The notes: generated by a model not told the origin, from the sequence alone. A stretch of DNA of 64,000 nucleotides from Pseudoips prasinana (GCA_951640165.1 OX621252.1:24077934-24141933); one strand, 5' to 3'; positions 1 through 9,647 are shown, counted from the first letter of the stretch. Numbers and translations: made by a program.

Positions 1-45
1 TACTTACCCCGCGATACAGGGAGTTTTATTCCTTATCTTTAGAAG
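1..45 (+). mobile_element. SINE-D 3' end (cut by window edge)
   Basis: The first bases (CCCCGCGATACAGGG) match the end of the SINE-D copies at 25.2 kb and 41.1 kb. The rest of the element lies outside the window. Confidence 0.5.
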
Positions 46-123
46 AAGATTGGCTATCTCCGAAAGTGTCCACTATAAACCCAACATCTGTACGACCAGC
101 ACCCCTCAATAAACTAATCCAAG

Positions 124-384
124 AATGACAATAATAATAATAATTATTATTATAATAATATCTGGGGACAACGTCACACAGATCATCCTAGCCCCAAACT
201 AAGCAAAGCTTGTACTAGGGGTACCAGGCGACGATATACATACTTATATAGATAGATAAAGACATAGAAAACATCCATGACTCAGAAACAAATATTCGTG
301 CTCATCACACAAATATTTGCACTTTTCGAACCCAGGACCACCAGCTATGTAGGCAGGAGCACTACCAACTAGTCTATGGTGACC
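124..384 (-). mobile_element. SINE-A, near full length
   Basis: Read on the minus strand, it starts GGTCACC, has a tRNA-like A-box region (TAGACTAGTTGGTAG) and a degraded B box, then a body with AAATATTTGTGTGATGAGC, and ends in a TTTGGGGCTAGGATGATC tail running into a TAATAATAAT microsatellite. The plus-strand copies at 2.45, 18.0 and 44.7 kb define the same boundaries. It is a degenerate polymerase III-type retroposon and not a tRNA gene. Confidence 0.82.
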
Positions 385-479
385 ATCTGGTTGACAATAA
401 AATTGCATTACTGTTTCACTGCAGGGCAAAGGCCTCTTCTCACAATGAGTTCTCTCAGAAGATAGGTTATAGTCTACCA

Positions 480-1177
480 CACTGACCTGACTATTGACTC
501 TGACAAAACTTTAAGAGAATTTTTCTCTCCTCCTACAATATGCCTTTGTCATCGCAATCCAGCAAATTGCAAACGAAATCCTTTTACATAAACATCCAAA
601 AAAGTTGATTATCATCTGGACGCAATTCCCAAAACGAAACCCTTTTGTTATTGTCAAATTAGCCAATCCTCAAGATAACAAAACATCCCTTTATACCAAG
701 GGACAAAAGCCCTTTTATTGACGGGCGAAATTTATTCAGGGCGGGTTTTAACTATCTTCCGTACATAATCCGAGGGGGGAGGAGTAGGTGAGGGCTGTTT
801 AGGGATGCTTGTGGTCTTCTCCCTTTAGGGAGACTTATCTAGAGCTTTGGAATTGGAGCAGGTTTTGGGAGGCAATTTTATTAAATTCTCAGCGATGTGT
901 TAACGTCGAGTGTGGATTTATGTGGCAAATGTTTGGTTTTTGTTAGGCTTTAATAGTTTAAGTAAGATATATCTAAAAATGTTTGGGAATAAAGTATTTG
1001 TGTACTATTGTATACTGGTAATAAACCATTTATTTGGAAACAAAAGTTATTACTTTATCCTCTAACCCATCAAACTGCGTAAGAGTGGCTGGATTAGCGC
1101 TTGTTACATTCATTATGTACCTTAGAATATAACTTAACATTGTACGTATCTAAATAAGAAAGTAGTATATGTAATAT
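480..1177. other. No gene; unique island with a G-rich tract
   Basis: No coding sequence or recognised repeat is seen. Around 720-900 the base composition rises in G, with a TTTTAACTATC motif at 746 followed by a run of G residues. A similar motif sits at 3118 in another island. Function is unknown. Confidence 0.4.
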
Positions 1178-1276
1178 ATCCATTATTTGGTTTCCATAGT
1201 AAAAGCTCTGTTTAGTTTAGGATGAGTTAGCAGTGTGTGAATAATGTCCAAAGATAGTATTATTATTATATACGTA
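1178..1276 (+). mobile_element. SINE-B/C-type 3' fragment
   Basis: The sequence carries TTTCCATAGT, CTCTGTTTAGTTTAGGATG and a TGTGTGAATAATGTCC tail followed by ATTATTATTATA. This is the common 3' end shared by SINE-A, -B and -C. The tRNA-like head is missing, so this is a 5'-truncated copy. Confidence 0.65.
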
Positions 1277-1456
1277 GAAATCTATTGCATAACAATAGGC
1301 ATATTAAGTTAGTTACCATTGCATAGTGATGTTTGCTGACAATTATAACAAGCTTCTAAGGTATCAGCGAAATTGTAAAGCAATATTTGGTTTTACTTAT
1401 TTTTAAGAGAAATTTTACCACGGACTATTGGAAATTCTGGAAATTTTGATTAAATA

Positions 1457-1769
1457 CTAGCTGCACCCCGCGGTTTTACCCGCATTAAATATTGTAAATT
1501 ATCACAGCTCCTCCCCCGTAGGTGATAGCGTGATATTATGTAGCCTATATGTTGACCCGACCTCTTAGTAATATTCATGCAAAATTTGAAGTAAATCCAT
1601 GCAGTACATTTTGAGTTTAGCCCGGACATACATTCAGACAGACAGACAAAAATTCTAAACACTATATTTTTGGCTTCGATATCCACTGTAGATCACGCCC
1701 CAAGTATCCTTTTTAAAAAATATTCAATGTACAGTTTTGACTTTCGTACGATTTTATTATATGTATAGA
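1457..1769 (-). mobile_element. Heli-1 non-autonomous Helitron-like element, full length
   Basis: On the minus strand it starts TCTATACATATAATAAAAT and ends GCGGGTAAAACCGCGGGG...CTAG, with a GC hairpin about 10 nt before CTAG. The left flank is A and the right flank T, with no target duplication, as expected for Helitron insertion between A and T. Both ends agree with the independent copy at 6377-6675. It encodes no protein, so it would need a Rep/helicase from elsewhere. Confidence 0.78.
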
Positions 1770-1785
1770 TAAAGATTGCGGGGAT

Positions 1786-1937
1786 GAGGTCCACATGGTC
1801 GACCAACGATATTACAAGGGTCGCGGAATGCCGTCGTTTGCGGGTAGCACAAGACCGCGGCAGTTGTGGAGATCTTTCGGGGAGGCCTTTGTCCAGCAGT
1901 GGACGCCTTTCTACTAATATGATGGTGATGATGATTG
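1786..1937 (+). mobile_element. RTE-1 LINE 3' end
   Basis: The segment keeps the terminal ORF2 stretch (GCACAAGACCGC, GTTGTGGAGATCTTT, GGCCTTTGTCCAGCAGTGGA) followed by a GATGGTGATGATGAT tail. It is 5'-truncated and decayed. The better copy at 39.68-39.92 kb shows the coding frame. Confidence 0.72.
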
Positions 1938-2450
1938 TGGGGATCAAATATTTGTTGGATCTTTTATCATAATAGTTCTTTGCTAATGTCGAACTAGTTT
2001 ACTTTGTGACTCTCCTTGTATTATAAACATTTTGTACATTCCTCCAGAACCACCAAATATGTCATATTTTTATGTATGTAATTTACAAATTACAAGAAGT
2101 ATCTCATAATTCTCCTTACAATTATTTTTTGTTTTGTAATCAATAAGGTATTTCATTATGCGTATATGATGCAAATGAACTTAAACTTTGACGTTGTAAC
2201 CATCGTTCCATAATATATCTTTCCTCCCTAGACATTTGAGGAACATTTTTTCGGTATATTTATACTTCCAGGTCAATCACAACTTGCGCTTGCTAAAAGC
2301 ATGGCATAGATGCCGCGTCATCAAAGGTTCACTTCCACCCCAATGGCGATCTTATTCACTCCTAGGATAAACTGGTAATTTTTCTCCGTAATTTTTACGT
2401 CATGCACTGCACGGAAGAGAAAAAAAATGACTTGCGGAGTCATAAATCAC

Positions 2451-2692
2451 GGTCACCGTAGCCTAGTTGGTAGTGCTCCTGCCTACGAAGCTGGTGGTCC
2501 TGGTTTCGAATCCCGTTAAGTGCAAATATTTGTGTGCTGACGAATATTTGTGTCGAGTCATGGATGTTTTCTATGTATTTAAGTATTTATCTATCTATAT
2601 AAGTATGTATATTGTCGTCTGGTACCCATAGTACAAGCTTTGCTTAGTTTGGGTCTAGGAGGTGTGATATTATCCCTAGATATTATATTATA
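2451..2692 (+). mobile_element. SINE-A, full length
   Basis: The copy starts GGTCACCGTAGCC, has a tRNA-like A box with GCCTAGTTGGTAGTGC and a B box close to GGTTTCGAATCC, and ends in GTACAAGCTTTGCTTAGTTTG plus an ATTATATTATAT tail. Other full copies are at 18.0 kb and 44.7 kb. Confidence 0.85.
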
Positions 2693-2784
2693 TAATTTTT
2701 TGTAAATGTAAGGTTTTATCGTAAGAAGTGAAATTTGAATTTATCTCAATAATGCCATTAAGCTAATTATGCTGGGGGTATTCT

Positions 2785-2890
2785 GTATTAGTTATCGTAT
2801 GGGCTGTGGTTAGAGTAGTGACAGAGTTGTTCCGTTGTAGATCTCTTTTGGGGAGGCTTTAGTTCAGCAGTGGACGTCATTCTCAAAAAT
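2785..2890 (+). mobile_element. RTE-1 LINE 3' fragment
   Basis: TGTAGATCTCTTTTGGGGAG followed by TTCAGCAGTGGACGTC matches the end of RTE-1, diverged. It has no GATGATG tail left. Confidence 0.55.
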
Positions 2891-3550
2891 ATCGTCTTAA
2901 AAATATAATAGGATTGATAACGTCCTACTTTGCAAGTCGGTTAAAAGTACAAAAATAGAAATTTAGATTTCCAACTCCCCATACATCGCTTCCAGAACGT
3001 AAGCACACATCTCAAATATTAACACTTAACCGCTCTTATACCCCGCTCAAATTTAAGCCACCTCGTTTTATTAAAGACATAAAACCTTGCAATTCGCTAC
3101 GGGGAGAAAGGGGGCAATTTTAACTATCCTTGTATGTAATGAGGGGGCGGTGGTGTGGGGAGAACGGGGATTATGAGGGTGCGTCTTGCAAACGGTGCTG
3201 CGTGCCTGCCCGCGGGCGGCAGCGATTTGTCCCTAGCATCCCCGGCCTACCCTTCGCACCGATGCTCAAACATTTCAGCCTAATAGGTAAATATAGGGAA
3301 TATTTCGTTTTGTTTGCCTTTACTTAGTGTTTAAGATACAGTTCTGATCTATTTATAGTTCAGTGTTAAATTGATTACATAGAGTATATATACGTTTGAG
3401 AAAGATAGCGTAAGCGCATTTATTTTCATTAAGTGGGCAACACAACAGAAAATTTACAACAGAAAATAATTTAAAGTAGCTAGATAGGTACATAAATACA
3501 CTTATTGCACCAAATCAAAATAGTACATCGTAGACATGAATTTTCTTAAA
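2890..3550. other. No gene; unique island
   Basis: No reading frame resembles a known protein. Positions 3100-3270 are G-rich, then GC-rich, and include a motif (3118-3160) similar to 746-785. It could be a regulatory island but nothing here proves it. Confidence 0.35.
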
Positions 3551-3556
3551 CTTTTA

Positions 3557-3698
3557 GGTACAGACGCCTACACATCCAATTACCATAATCTGTCAAATTT
3601 CTTTTAAAAAATTTCAACTTTATCATATAAGCATAAGGTTCATTTTCAATTGGGGAAATTGACAGTTTGGGGTAGCTGGATGTGCAGGCGTGTGTACC
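3557..3698. mobile_element. MITE-B palindromic element
   Basis: Terminal inverted repeats are about 35 bp: TACAGACGCCTACACATCC at the left and the near complement GGATGTGCAGGCGTGTGTA at the right, with TGACAGTTTGGGGTAGC inside the right arm. Three other copies (26.9, 51.8 and 55.7 kb) share both ends and the middle (CAACTTTATCA, AAGCATAAGGTTCA). It is non-coding and about 140 bp long. Confidence 0.78.
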
Positions 3699-4223
3699 TT
3701 TTTTTGTATAAACATAACATGTTAAACCAATTATCCATTGTTTGGTAACTGAATAAGATAATTCTGTTTCTATTCATTGGGAAATGTTTTCGCTTTGGTC
3801 TCATAAATTTAAATAAAATAATAATGAATAACTGAAGTCTATGTTTTCTTAAAACAATCCTTATTCCTTTTTATCCATATGTAAACTGGATAAAAAAAGT
3901 AGTATTTACGTTTTACATAAAAATTATATTTTTCTTTTTCTTAACGATCACAGTTTGGGCAACGGTGTAAAAACGAGTGTTTACACCGTAATAGGTGGTA
4001 TAGAGATGACGCTCGTGGTGGATCTAAACGCAATCCTTACAGTTGCAAATTCAAAGCAGTTCTAAATTATTGAAATTTATGGCGGATCAAGATACATAAT
4101 TTTATGTTATGAGCTAGTTAACATTATTTTAATAGTCCATTTATTGCAGAATTCAATAAAAATAATGTTAAGTTTTATGAACCTTAACATTATTCTTATT
4201 GAGTTGAGCAACTCATAAAGATA

Positions 4224-4458
4224 GAGCCGGTTGGCGTGGTTAGTAAATACTTGTTTTCCATGCCGCAGGTCATGGGTTCGATACCCACCCAGTACAAATA
4301 TTTTTGCATGTCTGTTTGTCCGAGCCTGGACGTAATTATCGGACGTAATATAGTAAGTAAATATTTTTTTATTTATATCAGTTATCTGGTTTTCATAGTA
4401 CACGCTCTGCTTAGTTTGGGATCCGTGTGTGAATATTGTCGCAGGATATTATTTATAA
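4224..4458 (+). mobile_element. SINE-B, full length
   Basis: The tRNA-like head (GCCGGTTGGCGTGGTTAG and a B box at GGGTTCGATACCC) is followed by a body with CATGTCTGTTTGTCC and the shared 3' end (TCATAGTACACGCTCTGC). The other full copies are mostly on the minus strand, at 21.8, 53.4 and 57.2 kb. Confidence 0.82.
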
Positions 4459-4772
4459 AAAAAATATCATTAAGTATTTGGTCAGTTTATCTTATTGCAT
4501 AAAGTAGTCTCTTGAAACCCCGGGATTCATGACGGCATTTGGCTAATCATTCCAGCTTCATGGAGTTCTAAACCTCTTCAGTTCATCCATTCATCCATCC
4601 ATCAACCGGAATAGAATCAAGGCAGTTTCAAAATTTTCAATATGACATCTTATTGCGCTGTGTATTTTATGATCTCAAAGAGTTTTTAAAGTAATGAAGC
4701 AACAATTTATTGTGTTTATCATGACGTGCTATTTATCAGTTGTCAAGTTTTTAAAAATAAATTTATTTAATA

Positions 4773-4800
4773 TTAGGTCTTTACCTATGAAATTGCCGTT
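4773..4800 (+). repeat. mariner left TIR
   Basis: The 28-nt repeat starts right after the TA target. It differs from the right TIR at two positions: the first base, and one T/A change in the middle. Confidence 0.9.
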
Positions 4801-4962
4801 CTGCAGTACTAGCCATTTCAAATCAAAATAATTTTTGTTTGGCTAAGAATTCTAATTTCAAATTAATTTTATTTTAAAAACATGGATTCTTTTTTCCAAA
4901 AGTAGTCATTTCTTTATTGATTAGTGTTACATTTTCATCGCATTTCAATCTTTTTCGTCATC

Positions 4963-5982
4963 ATGGATACGTTAAAAATTCGAGTAATTATGGAATATGA
5001 GTACCGTCGTGGCAGCAACGCGGCACAAGCGGCACGCAACATCAACGACGTTTACGGAGCTAACACTACAAACCAACGCACCACCTGTTATTGGTTTGCT
5101 CGCTTCCGTTCTGGAAATTTCGACCTGAAAAATGAACCTCGCGGTCGTCCGAAGACTTTGGTCGACAATGACGAATTAAAGGCGGTTGTGGAAGCTGATG
5201 ATACACAATCTACGGCTGAATTAGCAGCAGCTTTCGACGTTAGCGTCAAAACAATATTGGTCCATTTGCGTCAAATTGGCAAGGTAAAAAAGCTTGACAA
5301 ATGGGTGCCCCACGAACTCAATGATCGCCAGCGCGAAGTACGCGTCGAGACGTGCCTTGCACTGCTCAACAGACACACAAATGAAGGAATTTTGAACCGC
5401 ATTGTTACCTGCGATGAAAAATGGATTCTGTTTGATAACCGCAAGCGCTCAGCAAGTTGGTTGGATCCTGGTTCAGCACCTAAACAATGCCCTAAACGAA
5501 AACTTACCCCTAGAAAAGTGATGGTCACTGTTTGGTGGTCTAGCGCCGGTGTGATTCATCACAGCTTCTTACCAAACGGGGTGAGCATTACTGCAGATGT
5601 GTACTGTGAAGAACTGAGCACAATGATGGAGAAGCTGGCGCATCTCCAACCAGCATTGGTCAATCGCTCGTCTCCGCTGCTCCTGCACGACAACGCGCGA
5701 CCTCATACTGCACAGCAGACGGTCTCCAAGTTGCAAGAACTGGGGTTGGAAGCTCTCCGTCATCCGCCCTACTCACCAGACCTTGCGCCTACAGACTACT
5801 ACTTTTTCCAGAATTTGGATAACTTCTTGGCGGGAAAAAAATTCAATACCCGAGAGGCAGTACAAAATGCCTTTGAAGAATTTGTTGCCTCCCGTCCAGC
5901 TGATTTCTTTAAGAAGGGCATCAATAAACTGCCACTGCGATGGCAAAGATGCATTGATTGCATGGGTGATTACTTCGATTAA
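4963..5982 (+). CDS. mariner transposase (339 aa), apparently intact
   Basis: This is the DDD cut-and-paste transposase of the element. The first 110 residues hold two helix-turn-helix segments that should bind the TIRs, joined by a GRP-type linker (GRPKT near residue 61). The WVPHEL motif (residues 114-119) is intact. The catalytic triad is D151 (CDEKW), D243 (HDNARPH) and D278 (PTDYY), with 34 residues between the last two, which is DD34D. The protein ends in YFD, as do its relatives. The ATG at 4963 is chosen over an upstream in-frame GTG because it has A at -3 and G at +4 and gives the usual mariner length. No internal stop or frameshift is seen. Resemblance is closest to the cecropia subfamily, which includes the transposase part of human SETMAR. 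Activity is an inference. Confidence 0.93.
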   Translation: MDTLKIRVIMEYEYRRGSNAAQAARNINDVYGANTTNQRTTCYWFARFRSGNFDLKNEPRGRPKTLVDNDELKAVVEADDTQSTAELAAAFDVSVKTILVHLRQIGKVKKLDKWVPHELNDRQREVRVETCLALLNRHTNEGILNRIVTCDEKWILFDNRKRSASWLDPGSAPKQCPKRKLTPRKVMVTVWWSSAGVIHHSFLPNGVSITADVYCEELSTMMEKLAHLQPALVNRSSPLLLHDNARPHTAQQTVSKLQELGLEALRHPPYSPDLAPTDYYFFQNLDNFLAGKKFNTREAVQNAFEEFVASRPADFFKKGINKLPLRWQRCIDCMGDYFD

Positions 5983-6032
5983 TACAAATAAAAAAATTCA
6001 TGAAAAAAATTCGTTTAAATTTTTTCATACAA

Positions 6033-6060
6033 AACGGCAATTTCATTGGTAAAGACCTAT
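6033..6060 (-). repeat. mariner right TIR
   Basis: This is the inverted copy of 4773-4800, followed by the TA target duplicate at 6061-6062. Confidence 0.9.
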
Positions 6061-6376
6061 TATTAAGATAGGTAGAAAAGATATTGCATGCCCGATATGG
6101 GTGACTGTTGATCAATTAAATTGTTATAACATCCTTATTCTGTACACAGTTTCTGGCAATAAAATGAACTATGTATATCTCATTTTGTAGCTTCTAAGAT
6201 ATTTAGTAATATAATAGTAATAGTTAGTAAGAAAACTAACTTTATTTTTTTTATACTACGAATTTGATATGTAGGCATGCGGCCGTCGCTTAAAACTTGG
6301 GACACAGGGTATGTAACTTAAGTATTGGCGATCCTTTCAAGGGCAATGAGCCAAACTTACTCACGTGTACGGCCAA

Positions 6377-6675
6377 TCTATACATATAATAAAATCGTAG
6401 GAATGTTGAAACTGTACATTAAATATGTTTTTACAAAGATAGTTGGGGCGTGATCTACAAACGATATCGAAGCCAAAAATATAGTTTTTAGAATTTTTGT
6501 CTGTGTGTCTGTTTGTCTGTATGTATTTCCGGGTTCCTAAATTCGAAAAGTACTGCATGGATTTACTTCAAATTTTGCATGAATATTACTAAGAGATCGG
6601 GTCAACATATAGGCGGGTAAGGACCTGTGATAATTTATAAAATTTAACGCGGGTGAAACCGCGGGGCAGAGCTAG
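6377..6675 (+). mobile_element. Heli-1 non-autonomous Helitron-like element, full length
   Basis: It starts TCTATACATATAATAAAAT and ends with a CGCGG/CCGCG hairpin, GGGCAGAG and CTAG, inserted between A (6376) and T (6676). The interior, including TTACTTCAAATTTTGCATG, matches the minus-strand copy at 1457-1769. It has no coding capacity. Confidence 0.8.
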
Positions 6676-6678
6676 TAT

Positions 6679-6956
6679 TAATATAAAGTTCATCATCATC
6701 ATTACAGCTAAATTAGTCCACTGCTGGACAAGCCTCCCTCAAGAATCGTCTTGAGGGTATATGCCATAATCGCCACGCTTGGCAGGCGGGTTGGCGATCG
6801 CAGTAAGATAGTCATAGTAATCAGAAGGAAGCTGCTGCCCTTCCTCAGGTAGATATTCCCTCGGGTCGACTTCTACGCCCCCCACGGGATGAGATGGGGT
6901 GATGATATTCTGATTCTGATATTTGTCGCCGTCACCACGCAGCATAATATAAAGTT
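6679..6956 (-). mobile_element. SINE-X with 12-bp target-site duplications
   Basis: The element proper is 6691-6944, flanked on both sides by TAATATAAAGTT (6679-6690 and 6945-6956). Read on the minus strand, it starts TGCTGCGTGGTGACGG, contains CACCCCATCTC, GGGGGGCGTAGAAGTCG and GCGATCGCCAACCCGCC, and ends with the RTE-1 end (GTCCAGCAGTGGAC) plus GATGATGATG. There is no tRNA-like A or B box. The matching start of the copy at 33.9 kb argues that this is a true 5' end and not random truncation. Confidence 0.8.
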
Positions 6957-7299
6957 ACTTTTCTCTAAAAAATCGATCACACGTATTATCAATTGTCAAG
7001 TCAAAGACATTGTCAGTCAGTGGTTAAGACGGCTCTAGGACTGTGTAGTTTGGACTTGCCAATAAGAATTTCATGCTCACAGTGCAATGCCCATGTGTCG
7101 CAGTGGTTTAGGTGGTTGCTATCATCTCAGCGGTATAGTGACTGACTCTCACAAGGCCTACAGGGGAAGAGTGAAAGAACTATGAGCTAGCATCAACGGT
7201 CCTCAAAAGTCGAAGTGCTGTGAGAAAGTACACAAAGCTTTACCTTGTTTAACACTTTAACACTTACATGTCTAAACTGAAACTTAATTTATATATTCT

Positions 7300-7392
7300 C
7301 CATGCTTGTACTATGGTTAGTACAAGCTTTGCTTAGTTTGGGGCTAGGATGATCCGTGTGACATTGTCCCTGGATATTATTATTATTATATC
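7300..7392 (+). mobile_element. SINE-A 3' fragment
   Basis: GTACAAGCTTTGCTTAGTTT, GGGCTAGGATGATC and GTGACATTGTCCCTGG with a TATTATTATTATA tail match the 3' third of SINE-A. The tRNA-like head is missing. Confidence 0.7.
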
Positions 7393-8842
7393 AACTTTCA
7401 CTTGACTTTAAATTTAGGACACTTTAATTTTAGGACAATTTAATTCACGTTAAATATAACCCAATAGGCCAAATACTGAGTAAAACACATATCTAACGTT
7501 TATCAGTACTCCAAAATTACAAATTGTTACAAACGGCTGCAACTGTCTAACCCTTAAATGCTAATTTAAATATAGCGGCGCGCTCGTGTCAAAAATAAAC
7601 CAAACCAGATCAAACGCGACGAAGGTCATACATCTGACCTGTGACACTGTGACCCGTGGTTCGCGTTTACAACTGACCAGTTTTGTTCAACAGGGGTTCA
7701 AGTTTAACTTTTAAGATCACCCCTGTTGTTAAACAATTCTTACGATCAAGAGAGTACACGCTACAGTCGACTTACAATATGATTCTCTACACAAAAACAC
7801 ATTCAACAAAATAAAGATTCCAACGATACCGTATGAATAAAAAAGCCTCATTGATTTCACCAATACAGTCATGTACGTAATAAAGTTATGAGTAGGTAGG
7901 TACTCATTGTGAAAGTGATAATGACATTGAAAATTAAAACACGATGCACTCGTCCCATTGACCGGCGTTCGCTCGTAACCAAAAAAAAAAACAACAACAC
8001 GCAGTCCAATAAAAACGTAAAATTGCCACTGACATTATCCTATTACGTCATCATTCCATTCATGAAAACGATGCGCGAAAAAACAATCGCATCGGAACAC
8101 GTGTTAAACGATCCCATTAAATGGCTGCTCGTCGAAAAATATTAATTATTAATTAACACGCTTGCGTCGAATTAAAATATTTTTATTGGCGCCAAAAGGC
8201 AAAAAGGCGGGAGTTAATTCGGTGGCCGCGATGGCATTGTTTGCGGGCCGCTTGCATAAAAAACCCAAACGAGTCCGTGGAAAAAAATACAGACGAAACT
8301 TTGGGAAATAAAAAACTGAACCGCGTGGAGCACGCCGTGATTTAAAAATAAAAAACGTTGGATGTCCGTAATGAAATCGAAAGGCGGTTCGTCGATAGCC
8401 ATTGGCAAAAGGTAAAAGAAAAGCGCCACTTTCACGCGTGAGAATTTTGGCTTTTTTGGCATCGACGCGGCTTCTGCGCGACCGCAATAGCGTTTGTGTT
8501 TTAACCGGTTAATGAGACATTTAGTGCAGGGCAAGCACTTGGTTACTATTGAATTTGTTTCTTGTTGCTAGACTAATGGAACATCACGTGTTTCCCAAAA
8601 TGGAATAAGGTTACTTTGTCAATACACCGGTATCCAAATTCAGTGTAAGGCAAGAATAATATCGCTTTTTATATCATCTATAGTTTAGCTTCTCTAATAT
8701 TTTTTTTAAATGAGCATAGGTTGAACTTTCTTATTCTAAATCAATTTAAACTACCAGATGACACTTAGTCCACTAGACAATTTATTCATTGTACATGGCT
8801 TTATGATTTAGTCCGTACACTAAAATATTTAAAGACACAGAT
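7393..8842. other. No gene; long unique island
   Basis: I see no recognised repeat and no believable coding frame; the open frames near 8.15-8.53 kb are low-complexity shadows. An AGGTCA...TGACCT inverted pair lies at 7623-7640. A 10-bp inverted repeat with CAACAGGGGT arms lies at 7688-7728. Both are possible regulatory or structural sites only. Confidence 0.35.
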
Positions 8843-8875
8843 ACAGGGCTTAAGCGACTCTCGCTTAAGCCCTGT
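8843..8875. repeat. Short-loop perfect palindrome (15-bp arms, 3-nt loop)
   Basis: The arms ACAGGGCTTAAGCGA and TCGCTTAAGCCCTGT are perfect, with loop CTC. It lies in sequence otherwise free of repeats. Confidence 0.85.
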
Positions 8876-9364
8876 TTATGAGTCGATCAAAGGGATTACA
8901 CCGTTTATATGGGTCATGATTGCAAGCAAAATCTATTTTATACTATACAACCCCATAATGTATTGGAAGTATGGCGGGTATGTACTTTCGAACTTTTGTA
9001 AAGGTAGGTATCGCTAATCCCGAATTGTGTTGTCTATGGTTATTTCTTGGGGGAATTAGCGAGAAAAGTTGATTTTGTAAATCGTATCACATTTACAAGA
9101 AAAATCTTTGCCTTGTACTTTACAAGATTAACTTCATCGAATTCTTTATTAAAAAGTTAGAAAAGGTGGTTTTCGCAGTGAAAGTGTATCCATTCACGTT
9201 GCGTCAACTGTACATAGGTACTACGCCTGTTAAGTGTTGAAGATTCAGGCAGTGCATACGTCTTGAAGGCAGGAATTAATGTAAACCTTTCTAATTAAAT
9301 GATCTCAAAGGGTAAAAAAACAGTATTACCGCTTAGCAGAATGTTTTCGAGGCCACCAGTAAGA
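8876..9364. other. No gene; nothing recognised
   Basis: This is unique AT-rich sequence. No family seen elsewhere in the window matches it. Confidence 0.35.
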
Positions 9365-9448
9365 GATCATAATCATCTCCATATCAGCCGAAAGACGACT
9401 ACTGCTGGACATAGACCGCATCCAGCAGCTACCAGGAGGGTTACAGTC
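9365..9448 (-). mobile_element. RTE-1 LINE 3' fragment
   Basis: ATATCAGCCGAAAGACG, CTGCTGGACATAG and GCATCCAGCAG form the reverse of an internally deleted RTE-1 end. Confidence 0.5.
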
Positions 9449-9451
9449 TAA

Positions 9452-9647
9452 TTCGCCGGCTATCGTGATCGTGATTGGTGCTCAAATAGATGAAGGTTAA
9501 AAATGACTAAATCATTCGTTCAATCGGCTTCTGTGACATAAATGGTCCGGAATCGTTTTTTCAACATCGAAGCCGATTGAATGTATGTTTTAGTAATTTA
9601 TACCCACATCTATTTGAAAAGCGATCACGACCACGACAACCGCCGTA
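9452..9647. mobile_element. MITE-A-related palindromic element
   Basis: The left part (CGTGATTGGTGCTCAAATAG, AAGGTTAAAAATGAC) and right part (GAAGCCGATTGAATG, CATCTATTTGAAAAGCG) are inverted relative to each other. The centre holds ATAAATGGTCCGGAATCG, shared with MITE-A. It is a diverged subfamily with different tips. Confidence 0.6.

Larger units (their letters stand above)
4773..6060 (+). mobile_element. mariner element, structurally complete (about 1.29 kb)
   Basis: The element is bounded by 28-bp terminal inverted repeats that match at 26 of 28 positions (4773-4800 and 6033-6060; core TAGGTCTTTACC). It is flanked by the TA dinucleotide expected of Tc1/mariner insertion (4771-4772 and 6061-6062). 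Total length, a single intronless ORF and short UTRs are all typical of mariner. It belongs with the cecropia/Hsmar1-like mariners by transposase resemblance. Nearly identical TIRs and an open frame point to a fairly recent insertion. Confidence 0.93.

Noticed and set aside
2451..2530. A and B boxes that could suggest a tRNA gene (also at 18.0 and 44.7 kb)
   Set aside because: Several copies share long identical downstream sequence and an ATT tail, and no full cloverleaf is present. They are SINE-A heads.
4924..4962. Upstream in-frame GTG start for the mariner transposase
   Set aside because: Non-ATG start, hydrophobic 13-residue extension absent from relatives, and a well-placed ATG at 4963 with A at -3 and G at +4.
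8149..8534. Overlapping minus-strand frames of 106-112 codons
   Set aside because: Two frames cover the same bases, composition is biased to R/F/P, and no known protein pattern is seen.
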